Source: JAIYDQ01 sp034408855
GTDB lineage: Bacteria; Planctomycetota; Planctomycetia; Pirellulales; Pirellulaceae
Direction of reading: 5' to 3'
NCBI GenBank assembly: GCA_034408855.1
Contig: JAWXCK010000303.1
Coordinates: forward strand, 7,115 to 71,114
DNA length: 64,000 bases
Numbering within the stretch: the stretch's first letter is position 1; each line of letters begins with the position of its first letter. Positions 53,951 through 62,989 of this stretch are shown here, piece after piece. The notes under the pieces were generated by a model, which had not been told where the DNA came from, made no database searches, and saw nothing but the letters and a program-made list of their open reading frames with translations. Both the position numbers and the translations under genes were made by a program.

Positions 53951-56900
53951 GGTGTTTCGCGCCGGGTAGCAGGTGTTGCTTCCAAGCGATTGAAATACTG
54001 GTTCAAACCGTCGCGAAACTCTTCGGGCAACGACGAGCTGGATTGCCCAGTGGCTTGCGAAATCTCGCGAGCTTCTAGCTTTTCTTTCGGGTTCAAACCG
54101 GTACCCAAAAGCGCCAGAGCCGCATCGGTCGTATCACCCTTGCCGCCGCCGCCGGGGGCTTTCCCTGATCCGCCACCCGATTTTGGATTGATACGTTTCG
54201 ATTGAAGCAACAACTCGACAATCTCCGTTTGAATTGCGAGCGATACGCGGCCGGTATCGGGCTTCTCAAAAATACTGACCGAATCGACCATCAAGCTTGT
54301 AGCTTCGCTAAGTTGTCCAATTTCTTTGGCAAAGCGTTCCGTCCCTTCCGGTAGCGCTGCGATTTTTTCTACTACTTCACCGACTCGATTTGCGAGCTCT
54401 TCTTGTTGCCCGGACAATCGATGGCTGGCTCGATGATGTTCGTCTTTGCCAGCCGCTTCACGAGCCTGCTCGACAACGCGAGTCTCTTCTCGAACATTGA
54501 CTTGTCCTTCGATAATTTGCAATACCTCCAGGACAACTGACGGCGGCAAGCTATCAGAGTTTTTAGAACCGGGGCAGCTTCCCTTGCAGGCCGGATCGAC
54601 TAAATCTTCGGCCCAGCGATCCATCGTATCCGACCAGAATTCGGCCTGTGCGATCGACATTCCTTGTTCCTTGCGCAACTCATCGCCAAGTTGTCGAATC
54701 GCGGCTACGACTTGCACATCTTGCATTTCCTTGAGCACGTCGCGAAACTTGATATCGCGACGACGCTCGTAGAATGCTTCAAGATCGTCGACGATGTTCG
54801 AGACTTTTTCACTGCCGCGCTTTTCGATCTCAGTCAAGTCATTAAGAGTTTCGCCGGTATCCCGTCGGACTGCTCCATTGGAAGCTGCCAAGATTCCTTG
54901 AATGCGTTTCCCGATTTCCTGAGCAACTTGCGTTTGCTCTCGCGAAGCCGCCTTAAGGCGTTTGACCAAGGTGCTCCCTTCCAATTCACCGAGAATTTTA
55001 TTCATCTCGTCAGCAAGTCTTTCAAACTCGGCGAGTAAATCTTCCTGCTCATGGACCGCCGCGTTCGTCGCTTCTTGAGCAGGTGCTTCGGGAGTCGGTT
55101 CGGCTTTCTGCGGCGGGCCGATCAAAACAGTCGTGGGCAACTGAAGTTTTGATTCACCGGGGTTACTTGGCTTGCCTTCGCCCTCGGGTAATTTTTCGGG
55201 CGGAGGTTGCTGCGAAGATTCGACGTCGACGATCGAAGGCATCGGCGGCTTTGCTAATTTCTCATTTGCCTGTTCCTCGCTATCTGGCGCGGCATTATTC
55301 AGTGAGGTTGGCAAGTTGCGAACGATACCCGTCGCTGGTCCCGATTCTTTCTTCGAAGCACTCGATGACTTGCTTTCACGGGCAGCTTGTTGAAGAAGGT
55401 CGGTGACTTTTGGCATCCGATTGGACGAAATGTCGTTCAGCGTTTTGAGTATCTCTGCCCATCGTTCCAAATGCCCAACTCCAACTTCAGGATTCCTCGC
55501 CGCTTGACGCAGTAGATCTTCGCCCGAGTTAGTCAAGCTACGAAGACGACGTTCGTTGGATGCTTCTCCAGCGGCTTGTTCTTCGAGTCGTTGTCGAGTT
55601 GTCGAATCCTCGAATGCCGAACTTGGTAAGGCACGCAGCTCTTTGTTGGTTTGATACAGTTGCAGCTCGCGATCGCGGACGTCCAACGACTGCCGATGCC
55701 ATTTATTGAGTTGTTCGGTGATCCAAATCGCATGTTCATCCGGAGTCAAGACGAGCAGTCGATGAGGCAGTGAATAGCTTTTGGGGCGACCTGGTAAATA
55801 ATCTTCGACCCATAACCGAAGTTCTATTGCCTTGGATTCAATTCCAAAATCGATCGCTCGAAACGTTCCAAGCGAAGTAAAATTTGTTTGATCGGGACCA
55901 CCATTAGCCAATATTCGTGTCGCGATCGGATTAAGTTCCGCAGCATTTGTTTCGTTCAGCTCCGAATACTCTGTCCATTCCAGTCCGACTTGCTTCACAC
56001 CAAAATCATCGGTCGCCAGAATCCGAAAATTCAATTGCTCGGTGTTCAGTACAATCGCCTGTCGCGCCAAGTCTTCGGTTGCAATCAACGGCGGTGCGTC
56101 GGCCAACCCGACGACCGAAATGCGGAGCGGAGTATGCGATGTCAGTCCATCTTCGTCGGACCAATTCATCGATAGATTCGAAACGCCTTCGAGAATGTCG
56201 ATCTCCTCGCTTTGAATTTCGGCATCGTTTGCTTTTATGCCGAGCACCGAAAAAGGCTTTGCAGTCGTCGCAGAATTTGATACCGTCGAATCGCCATTAC
56301 TTTTTGTTTCCTTCGCGTCAGCTACTATCGGCATGTCGAGCGACGGTAGCTGCGCATACAATTGAGCCGATTGCAATGGTCGATTGGCAATGGCTTCTAA
56401 GAAGATTCGTGAACCTGCCACGACGCTTAGCGTTCCACCTCGCAAATCGCGATCGGAAGCGTCTGGCAGTTGTAAGTAGTCGGGCAAGCGAACCTCGGCG
56501 CGAATGCTTGTCAGTACCGGTCGCAGCTTGGGTTCAATCTTCATACGATGCGTATAGTCGCCGATTCGAAGATCGAGCATAGAATTAGAATTCAAGCTTG
56601 GCAAGACGAATTGGTATTGATTGGACTCGAGTTTGCTTTCGGTGGGTTGATTCCTGGCGAGAACAGCCGTTCCGCGACTTGGCGACCATCGCGTTTTATT
56701 AGTCAGATTCGCTTGAAGCGTAAACGATTCGCCATGCGGTACGACTAGGTTGCTTGGCAAGCGTTCGATTTGGGCAAACGTGTAGCGGTCGATCCTGCTC
56801 CAAGGTGCAAGCAATCGCTTGGCAGCATTCCATGTAGCACTGGGAATAACAACCATCAAGACCAAAGCCAATGCACCGAGGACAGCCGCCCCATTACCCC

Positions 56901-57465
56901 ATCGACGATGATGACTTATGGGAGCCAACGTGTTCAAGTCGCGACTGGCTGTTCGGTCGGCGACTTGTTCAATCGCGGCGGCGCACAGCGCTGGCGATCG
57001 CGATTGTTCTGTTCGATTCTCGGCAAGTTCGATGACGCCTAACAATTCATCACCTAAGTTCGGCGATCGAACTCGAAGCAATCGCGCTACTTGATCGATC
57101 CGACGATGCTTCCAAACCCAGCGATGGAAAGCCCAGGGGATGAGCATCCACAAACCGAATGCGATTACCGCAATCAATCCACGAGCTGGCCGCGACGTGT
57201 CGATGAATCGATCGATGATAAAGACGCTTAGAAATCCGATGCCAAGTCCGACACATGCGATCCAGAAAACTTCCTGCATCTTCGACTTCCATACGCATTG
57301 TTGAAAATCGGCCAACTGTTTGTGAAGCGTCGCAGGGAGTTCGATCTTCGGTTGCTGATCGCCAGCCAAGTTGGCTTGATTTGTGTCTGAAAGATTCATA
57401 CTTATATTCACCTCATCGAGAGAGTGTTTCAGCACGGCTGTGCTCGGTCGTTTTGCAATCGTCAA
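53947..57465 (-). CDS. DUF4175-like membrane protein with long coiled coil
   Basis: A protein of up to 1172 residues. The frame opens at a TTG (57465) three bases after the previous stop; an ATG at 57399 preceded by GAGG is an equally good start. Three membrane helices near the N-terminus (VFWIACVGLGIGFLSVFII, AVIAFGLWMLIPWAFHRW and AVLGALALVLMVVIPSA) enclose a conserved block (LLRVRSPNLGDELLGVIELAE), as in DUF4175-like proteins. Then a large periplasmic region with beta domains (about 250-560) and a helical coiled-coil region (about 590-1172) rich in Glu, Lys and Gln, with a Pro-rich linker and a GGGSGKAPGGGGKG stretch near the end. The neighbouring vWA protein is its usual partner. Function unknown. 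Confidence 0.8.
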   Translation of the reverse strand: MTIAKRPSTAVLKHSLDEVNISMNLSDTNQANLAGDQQPKIELPATLHKQLADFQQCVWKSKMQEVFWIACVGLGIGFLSVFIIDRFIDTSRPARGLIAVIAFGLWMLIPWAFHRWVWKHRRIDQVARLLRVRSPNLGDELLGVIELAENRTEQSRSPALCAAAIEQVADRTASRDLNTLAPISHHRRWGNGAAVLGALALVLMVVIPSATWNAAKRLLAPWSRIDRYTFAQIERLPSNLVVPHGESFTLQANLTNKTRWSPSRGTAVLARNQPTESKLESNQYQFVLPSLNSNSMLDLRIGDYTHRMKIEPKLRPVLTSIRAEVRLPDYLQLPDASDRDLRGGTLSVVAGSRIFLEAIANRPLQSAQLYAQLPSLDMPIVADAKETKSNGDSTVSNSATTAKPFSVLGIKANDAEIQSEEIDILEGVSNLSMNWSDEDGLTSHTPLRISVVGLADAPPLIATEDLARQAIVLNTEQLNFRILATDDFGVKQVGLEWTEYSELNETNAAELNPIATRILANGGPDQTNFTSLGTFRAIDFGIESKAIELRLWVEDYLPGRPKSYSLPHRLLVLTPDEHAIWITEQLNKWHRQSLDVRDRELQLYQTNKELRALPSSAFEDSTTRQRLEEQAAGEASNERRLRSLTNSGEDLLRQAARNPEVGVGHLERWAEILKTLNDISSNRMPKVTDLLQQAARESKSSSASKKESGPATGIVRNLPTSLNNAAPDSEEQANEKLAKPPMPSIVDVESSQQPPPEKLPEGEGKPSNPGESKLQLPTTVLIGPPQKAEPTPEAPAQEATNAAVHEQEDLLAEFERLADEMNKILGELEGSTLVKRLKAASREQTQVAQEIGKRIQGILAASNGAVRRDTGETLNDLTEIEKRGSEKVSNIVDDLEAFYERRRDIKFRDVLKEMQDVQVVAAIRQLGDELRKEQGMSIAQAEFWSDTMDRWAEDLVDPACKGSCPGSKNSDSLPPSVVLEVLQIIEGQVNVREETRVVEQAREAAGKDEHHRASHRLSGQQEELANRVGEVVEKIAALPEGTERFAKEIGQLSEATSLMVDSVSIFEKPDTGRVSLAIQTEIVELLLQSKRINPKSGGGSGKAPGGGGKGDTTDAALALLGTGLNPKEKLEAREISQATGQSSSSLPEEFRDGLNQYFNRLEATPATRRETP

Positions 57466-57468
57466 TCG

Positions 57469-59691
57469 CTACACAAGTCCTGCCATTTTACGCCCGATCC
57501 AAAATACCGCCAACATTCCTATCAAGGTAGCCGCAACTGCCGCGTGGCTCCATAGATGCCATCGGCGGATTTCCAGCGGGGGGGGCGTCAGTTGCTGAAG
57601 TGTTTCAATTGCCTGAGCGACCTGGTCGGGCCGAATCGTCTGACCATGCGTCACTCGAGCCAATTCCTCTAAAACCTCCGGTCGCGCCGGTTTTCCTAGC
57701 CTTTCGGCGAGTCCGCCTTGTACCAACAAGTCTGTTTCAAGAGTCGCGTCGGTGGTTTGACAGCGCAAAGTCACCCGATGTGAACCTGGTTCTTGCGGAG
57801 TAAACTTGGCCGCAAAGGCGCCCCATTCTTCGCCACTGCTGGCAAAACGAACGCTTTGACTAGCCCCCGATGGTCCCACGATTCGAGCCGTCACGTCGCC
57901 TTTGGCCAGCGGTTCTCCATTTTTTTCGACAACATTCGCGTTCAAGAAAACGGTCTGCCGCACGTTAGGTTGTTCCGGCGAATAATAGAGTCGCATCGAT
58001 TCGCCTTTGGCCATGTTGCGTTGATAAGCCATCCAGCGAACGACTTGCCCCCAAAAGCGATAGTGGTAACGATCTTCGACCCCTTTCCGCCAACGCCATG
58101 CTCCGTCTGTTCCCATGAATAGAACCTTGCCAGCCCCAAAGGGTTGCGTTACCAAAAGTGGAATGCGTCCATGCGAGTTTGCCGCCTCTTGATGAACACA
58201 AAGCACTTCGCTCCCTGCCTTGGCTCGAATAATCGGAGCGTGCCATTGAAAGCCAGGTAGATTCTCCCAAATGCTCAAGTTCTCTTCAGGCGTATCGGCT
58301 AACCTTGTCAGTAAACTTCGTCGACCAAGTTCGGTAAGTTCAAAATGGCTCGGTGTTCGCGACCCCCAACCTTCTGGCTGGCCTTCATCGAATACAACCG
58401 GCAACAGTTCGGCAAGTGGACTTTCAAGCAACGAAAGCTGCTTGCCATAGATGCCCGGAATAAAAACCAAGCCACTCGCCTGTTGCTGTACCAACCCTTT
58501 CAGCAAACGGCATTGCTCGGACGTCAATTGATTATCACCCAAGCCAACGTCTCCGATAAATACAACGTCGTACTTCGCAAGATCTTCAAGCGCATTGGGG
58601 AATTCGCTGATGTAATCTTTGCTTCCACCACCGACTTTGGCGAGCCCCGGATGGAATAGCAAGCATGAAACCTCGACGCCTGGATCTCGCGAGAGCGCGT
58701 TCCTCAAATAGCGATATTCCCAGCGAGGATATCCTTCTACGACCAAGACCTTCAATCGCTCGGCGCGAATCGCGATCGTCGCCGTCCGCTGGTTATTGTC
58801 CGTCAACAACTCATCCGGTTGCAATGGAATCGAAACAGTAAGGTCGTAATTGCCAACGTTGGTTGGCTTCCAAATAAAAGACGTCGACGTTCGCCCCATC
58901 GCTTGAATCACGAGCTCTTTCGATTGAGTCGATCCGTCGGAACCCTCAAGTTTAATGGTGACTGGCGTTGCGCGCGGTAATGAACTGTCGATCGTCAGCG
59001 GAACGTTTACGGCTTTCCCCGCGATACCAAAACTTGGTAGATCGAAGCTCAACACTTCGATATCGGGTAGTCGATTGAGACTTCCGACGGGCACGCTGAT
59101 GATCGGAATCCCTCTCGTTCGCAGTCGCGTGGCAGGATCCATCGGCGATCCTCCGCTATTCCAATCGCCGTCCGACGCTAGAACAATCGCGCGAAGATTG
59201 GCATGGTCTTGCATCGATGCTTCGATGGGCGATGCGAGATCGCTAGCGCCGGAAGGGTCTTCATTGGAAAATGGCTGGATGACCACGTCGAACTTTTCTT
59301 GCAAACTCAACCAAGTCTCTTTCGCAAGCAGCGGTTCAATCAAATCGCGTCGCGTGACCGGCGTTCCTAAGAGATCGTCGCTCGTCGACTCCGCCGAACG
59401 ACTTCGCTGAATTTCATCGCGAGTATTCATGCTGTAGGACTGATCGGCAAGCACGACGATGGTCGGTTTTTCGGAAGGTCGAAACTCTTCGGTCCACTCG
59501 GGTTGATTTAACAGGATGACGGCCGCGACAATAAGTGCGACTCGAAGCGTTTCGAGAAGCCACGCAGATTGACGAAAATGATTGCGGCGAATGGCCAACC
59601 ACGAGAGCACCAAGGCCGCGACAATCGCAAGCACCGACAGGCTGATTGTCATCGGCGTCGGATGAAAAGTAATCGATTGCGTACTCGTCAC
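57469..59691 (-). CDS. Membrane-anchored vWA / GATase-like protein, first gene of envelope operon
   Basis: A 740-residue protein starting at a GTG. Two N-terminal helices (ISLSVLAIVAALVLSWLAI and TLRVALIVAAVILL) are followed by a vWA domain with a modified MIDAS (VLADQSYSMN), a beta region, and a class I glutamine-amidotransferase-like domain beginning LKVLVVEGYPRWEYRYLRNAL at about residue 315. A single C-terminal helix (AAVAATLIGMLAVFWIG) anchors the end. This layout matches the vWA membrane proteins found beside MoxR/DUF58/BatA genes in planctomycetes; those partners are not present upstream here. It is probably the membrane platform of the complex encoded by the six genes. Confidence 0.85.
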   Translation of the reverse strand: MTSTQSITFHPTPMTISLSVLAIVAALVLSWLAIRRNHFRQSAWLLETLRVALIVAAVILLNQPEWTEEFRPSEKPTIVVLADQSYSMNTRDEIQRSRSAESTSDDLLGTPVTRRDLIEPLLAKETWLSLQEKFDVVIQPFSNEDPSGASDLASPIEASMQDHANLRAIVLASDGDWNSGGSPMDPATRLRTRGIPIISVPVGSLNRLPDIEVLSFDLPSFGIAGKAVNVPLTIDSSLPRATPVTIKLEGSDGSTQSKELVIQAMGRTSTSFIWKPTNVGNYDLTVSIPLQPDELLTDNNQRTATIAIRAERLKVLVVEGYPRWEYRYLRNALSRDPGVEVSCLLFHPGLAKVGGGSKDYISEFPNALEDLAKYDVVFIGDVGLGDNQLTSEQCRLLKGLVQQQASGLVFIPGIYGKQLSLLESPLAELLPVVFDEGQPEGWGSRTPSHFELTELGRRSLLTRLADTPEENLSIWENLPGFQWHAPIIRAKAGSEVLCVHQEAANSHGRIPLLVTQPFGAGKVLFMGTDGAWRWRKGVEDRYHYRFWGQVVRWMAYQRNMAKGESMRLYYSPEQPNVRQTVFLNANVVEKNGEPLAKGDVTARIVGPSGASQSVRFASSGEEWGAFAAKFTPQEPGSHRVTLRCQTTDATLETDLLVQGGLAERLGKPARPEVLEELARVTHGQTIRPDQVAQAIETLQQLTPPPLEIRRWHLWSHAAVAATLIGMLAVFWIGRKMAGLV

Positions 59692-59840
59692 GTGGCGATT
59701 GGTTCCTTAATTGTCATTCACTTTGTACGGGGCAAGCCTCGGTCGATCGTAAAATGTTTCATCGCGTTTTCCGAAAGTCCGACACATCGGAAGATTCTAT
59801 CGCACCTTCGTTGCTAAAAACTGCGCAACGTCAAAAATCT

Positions 59841-60683
59841 TCAGTAAGTAATCCCAATATTTTTGCGGGAACGCCATCTTGTGAAAAGGAGTCTCAAAAC
59901 CCCTAACAAACCTAGCGCTGATGAAGACGGCTCGGGCACCGAAGCATAATTGGCGACAAAGCCGATGTCTTCGAACTGACCGAGCGTCGTACGAGACACA
60001 AACGAAGGGAGCTGAGTATTCAACCAACCGGTCATGAGTTCGTCCCTCATATCGCGCCCATAGGTCGTCACGCGACCGGTGAGTCCAGCTCCTTGATCCA
60101 CTTCGTCCCAATGAAAATCAGCCGTGCCGCCACCGCCGCCCAACTCAACAGGGACAAAGGTCGCCGACGACTGGCCAACGAATTCGTTTTGATATTGGGC
60201 TAAGCCGTTTGCTCCGGTGTATTTTCCGCTACCTGACACGTAGAGACCATTTTGATTCCAAAAGTAACCATATCCGAGCGCGTGCGCCATTTCATGCTTC
60301 AGCACATCGACCAGAAGGGATCGGCTTTCTAAAAACACAAGGTCGTCGCTATCGAACGACATCATCGCAGACAACGTGACTTCGTATCCAGCTTGGTTCG
60401 CCGTAGCCGTCGGTGCAGCTTGCCCTATCGTACCGCCAACGCCATCGATGAAAGAACCCGATGCGAAGATCGTCGGTCCTGCGATAAGAATGCCAGGTTG
60501 ATATCCGAGCAATGCGTTTTCCCAAAATGCTTCCGCGCTTTCAAAGGCGGCTTTTTGCGAATTGGAAAGCCCCGTGCCGGTGAATGCGAGCGCGATATTC
60601 AATGCCGCAAGGGCAGGCTTCGACGAGAAACAAATACTCGCCGCCATGATAAGGATTGCGTAGATCCGCCATCGAATTTTCAT
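59841..60683 (-). CDS. PEP-CTERM leishmanolysin-like zinc metalloprotease
   Basis: A 280-residue exported protein. The signal peptide is IYAILIMAASICFSSKPALAA. A zinc-protease motif HEMAHALGYGYFW (HExxHxxGxG) lies at about residues 131-143, and the surrounding sequence resembles the leishmanolysin-related family. The C-terminus has VPEPSSSALGLLGVLRLLF followed by basic residues (TRWRSRKN), a PEP-CTERM sorting signal. It would be cleaved by an exosortase, which is not encoded in this window, and delivered to the surface or matrix. It sits between the operon and the AsmA-like gene and looks monocistronic. Confidence 0.85.
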   Translation of the reverse strand: MKIRWRIYAILIMAASICFSSKPALAALNIALAFTGTGLSNSQKAAFESAEAFWENALLGYQPGILIAGPTIFASGSFIDGVGGTIGQAAPTATANQAGYEVTLSAMMSFDSDDLVFLESRSLLVDVLKHEMAHALGYGYFWNQNGLYVSGSGKYTGANGLAQYQNEFVGQSSATFVPVELGGGGGTADFHWDEVDQGAGLTGRVTTYGRDMRDELMTGWLNTQLPSFVSRTTLGQFEDIGFVANYASVPEPSSSALGLLGVLRLLFTRWRSRKNIGITY

Positions 60684-60764
60684 GAACTAACAACAGTCTC
60701 TGGTTAGCAGGCTCTGTCTGGTAATAAAGTAGGTTGAGGTACGCAGGCGTTTGGCCCGCAATCA

Positions 60765-60835
60765 AGCAGCCATTACGGGCGAGTCGCCCGCGCACCGATT
60801 GGGTTTTCAAGCGGGTTGCCCGCGCACGGAAATAC
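60765..60835. repeat. Direct short repeat upstream of protease gene
   Basis: Two similar copies of a segment reading GCGAGTCGCCCGCGCACCG (60779) and GCGGGTTGCCCGCGCACGG (60811) plus flanking GCCCGC. It lies in the 193-bp gap 60684-60876. Confidence 0.55.
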
Positions 60836-60876
60836 CGCGATCTAAAAACAGACTTCGGGTTTCACTATCAGCTATT

Positions 60877-62310
60877 TTACTTTTGAGGCGGATCATCTCG
60901 AAGCAATTTCTTCAAAGCATCCAAAATAGGACGTTTTGACTTCGGTTCCTCGGGGGCCGTCGAGTCGGGAAGGATGTCTGGTTCTCCTGGTTTTGGCTCG
61001 TTTTTGCCTTGCCGCGACTTTCCGACTTCTTGCAACAAGTCAAAAACAGCCCCGATCGCTTGATCGACCTGACCGTCGGCCAGCCCTTCCAGTCCGCCAA
61101 GAACCGCAGCCGTTCGCGGCGCTTCATCTGCAATACGCTGGCGAATGATGCCAAGTAAATCCGCACCTTCACCTCGCAAAGCCAACCATTCGACACGCGG
61201 CTCATCCAACGTGCCTCGAATCGGAAGTTTTATCATCGGTACACCAAGTTCACGGACTTCGTCGCGACGGGCAAGCTGTTCTACCGGAATTGGAAAATCG
61301 ATCTTCAGGTCGAGCGATCGATCGTCGATTCCCACGCTGCCAAACGATTCAAGTTGCAGTCGCGGATCGATCTTAGGCAACCCCAGTTTAAAACCTCGAT
61401 GTGAAACACGTTGCTCAGCGATTTGAATTTCAATATTAGAACCGTCGATAAAGACCAACTCATGTTGAACTGACTTGCCGCGAATTTTCGCGATTAAATC
61501 CAACACTTGAATCAAAGCTTGATCCGACGGCCCACTTCGGACTTCGTGCAATGTGATCGTCGCCAACCCGGTAGATTTCTCAAGAGCATCGAGCGGAATG
61601 TCGATCGGACCGGTTGCAATCGAGACACGCCCGTCAAACCAAGCAGATTTAGCCAGCAACGGAATCGCATACTCAAGCCCCAGCTTCATCAACTCGGGTG
61701 TTACGGCAACATCGTTGAGCAACTGCGCAGGTTCGATGTGGACCATCGAGTCGTTATCGGCTGCTCGATAAGCGATCGAAAGATCCAACGGTGGAATGAC
61801 GATCAGCGGTGATGACTGATTCGCTTGCTCCACCCGCACGACCAACCCCTTAACGCTGACATCCAAATCGATGGCCGGTGGTTTCGATTTCGCATCCTTC
61901 GAAGCTTCTGTCGGATTTGACTTTCCTTCCAACGACTTGACTAGCCGAGTCAGGTTCGAGCCATCGGTGAGCAATTCGATATCGACGATCGGTTCGATAA
62001 TTTCTACTCGACCGACTCGGCGACCACTCAAAAGGGAGGCCAAAAGCCCTCGGTCGGTGCGGACTTCGCGAATCCGAAGCGGTGCCGGACCATTAGCGTC
62101 CTGAATCACTACATCTCGAAGAACCAGCGGCGTCAGCCATCGCAATTGAACCGAACCAACATCGAGCCGAAAATCACCAGCTTCCAATCGCCGAATAATC
62201 GGCTCGTAAATCCAGCGAGAACCGAGCAACGTCGGAAGGAAAAGAACGCCGATCAAGAACGCGAGAAATCCGAACCCAAGCCATCGCCACCCAAAAAAAC
62301 TTTTTCGCAT
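60877..62310 (-). CDS. AsmA-like inner-membrane protein
   Basis: I start this gene at 62310 (MRKSFFGWRWLG), with GGTGAG a few bases upstream; the frame stays open to 62646 only because it runs into a transposase remnant. The product has 477 residues: one N-terminal membrane helix (LGFGFLAFLIGVLFLP), then a beta-rich periplasmic part with the repeated-groove look of AsmA/DUF748-type proteins (SVQLRWLTPLVLRDVVIQD, GRVEIIEPIVDIELL, VPMIKLPIRGTLDEP), and a Lys/Pro/Glu-rich tail. Proteins of this type are thought to form lipid-transport grooves between membranes. The alternative, a natural fusion with the transposase domain, is unlikely. Confidence 0.75.
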   Translation of the reverse strand: MRKSFFGWRWLGFGFLAFLIGVLFLPTLLGSRWIYEPIIRRLEAGDFRLDVGSVQLRWLTPLVLRDVVIQDANGPAPLRIREVRTDRGLLASLLSGRRVGRVEIIEPIVDIELLTDGSNLTRLVKSLEGKSNPTEASKDAKSKPPAIDLDVSVKGLVVRVEQANQSSPLIVIPPLDLSIAYRAADNDSMVHIEPAQLLNDVAVTPELMKLGLEYAIPLLAKSAWFDGRVSIATGPIDIPLDALEKSTGLATITLHEVRSGPSDQALIQVLDLIAKIRGKSVQHELVFIDGSNIEIQIAEQRVSHRGFKLGLPKIDPRLQLESFGSVGIDDRSLDLKIDFPIPVEQLARRDEVRELGVPMIKLPIRGTLDEPRVEWLALRGEGADLLGIIRQRIADEAPRTAAVLGGLEGLADGQVDQAIGAVFDLLQEVGKSRQGKNEPKPGEPDILPDSTAPEEPKSKRPILDALKKLLRDDPPQK

Positions 62311-62463
62311 TCGCTCACCATCAAGATTTAGCAGTGCCGCCGGAACGACACCCAGCAAGGCTTTCAAGAAATCGTACCTGTTCTCGATCTCTAACGCGAA
62401 TGTCGCAAAATTTAAAAAACCGTAGCGGGAGTTGCCAAGACTTTCGGTGAATCTCGTGACATC

Positions 62464-62601
62464 GCTCAAACCTTGAGTAAATCGCAAGTAGTGCCCATCA
62501 TCGTGAAACAAAGTTCGTCGACCATCGCCACGCGTCACGAGAGGGTAAATCGCACCGGGGTACTGCACGCGAGGAAGTCGCGGTATTTTGCGAAGCCTCA
62601 T
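62464..62601 (-). pseudogene. Remnant of a REP-associated tyrosine transposase (RAYT, TnpA_REP)
   Basis: A frame from 62601 reads MRLRKIPRLPRVQYPGAIY, then TRGDGRRTLFHDDGHYLRFTQGLSD, the well-known N-terminus of RAYT / IS200-like REP transposases. Similarity stops after about 46 codons. The HUH histidine pair and catalytic tyrosine are missing. What follows (to codon 112 of the open frame) has no recognisable match. It is joined in frame to the AsmA-like gene. The presence of REP-like palindromes in the window makes a functional relationship to an intact RAYT elsewhere in the genome plausible. Confidence 0.72.
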
Positions 62602-62646
62602 TTTTTGAGCCTGTTCCAAAGTATCATACACCGGCTTACCGTACAA

Positions 62647-62989
62647 CCATCAACTTTTAAAGTCCGAATCCCGAGTCTGAAACCATGCGAAGCATCCCCC
62701 GCCGCATTATCGATACAATCCAGCACCCCTAACAGTACCGTAGGTATTTTGGGGCGAGTATCCTGGACTGACGCTCAGATATTAGAATTCCTCGATAGAC
62801 CGTCTTCGCTTCTGAATACAGAGCGACAACGCAAGTTTATTAAGTTCGTTCGTTGACATTTCGGCTTCACCAGGGAGAGCGTTCCGATTTTTTTTCGAAG
62901 CTGAAAAGAAGCAAGCGCAAGCAAGACCCTTCATCCAGTGTCAACAGTAGGCGTTGTCACATTACTTTTGGTTCGATATTCTCAAGAGT
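62647..62989. other. Gene-free interval
   Basis: About 343 bp between the RAYT remnant and the ATPase pseudogene. A short plus-strand open frame (to 62856) crosses it, but it mainly mirrors the transposase remnant and shows no family features, so no gene is called. Confidence 0.5.

Noticed and set aside
55947..56582. Plus-strand open frame of 211 codons
   Set aside because: Antisense to the DUF4175-like gene, rich in Arg/Ser, no recognisable features.
60877..62646. Single 589-residue fusion of transposase N-domain and AsmA-like protein
   Set aside because: The transposase similarity ends after 46 codons without catalytic residues, and a good start with a membrane anchor lies at 62310; the open frame is accidental.
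62473..62856. Plus-strand open frame of 127 codons
   Set aside because: First half mirrors the transposase remnant; second half has no homology I can recognise and no ribosome-binding site.
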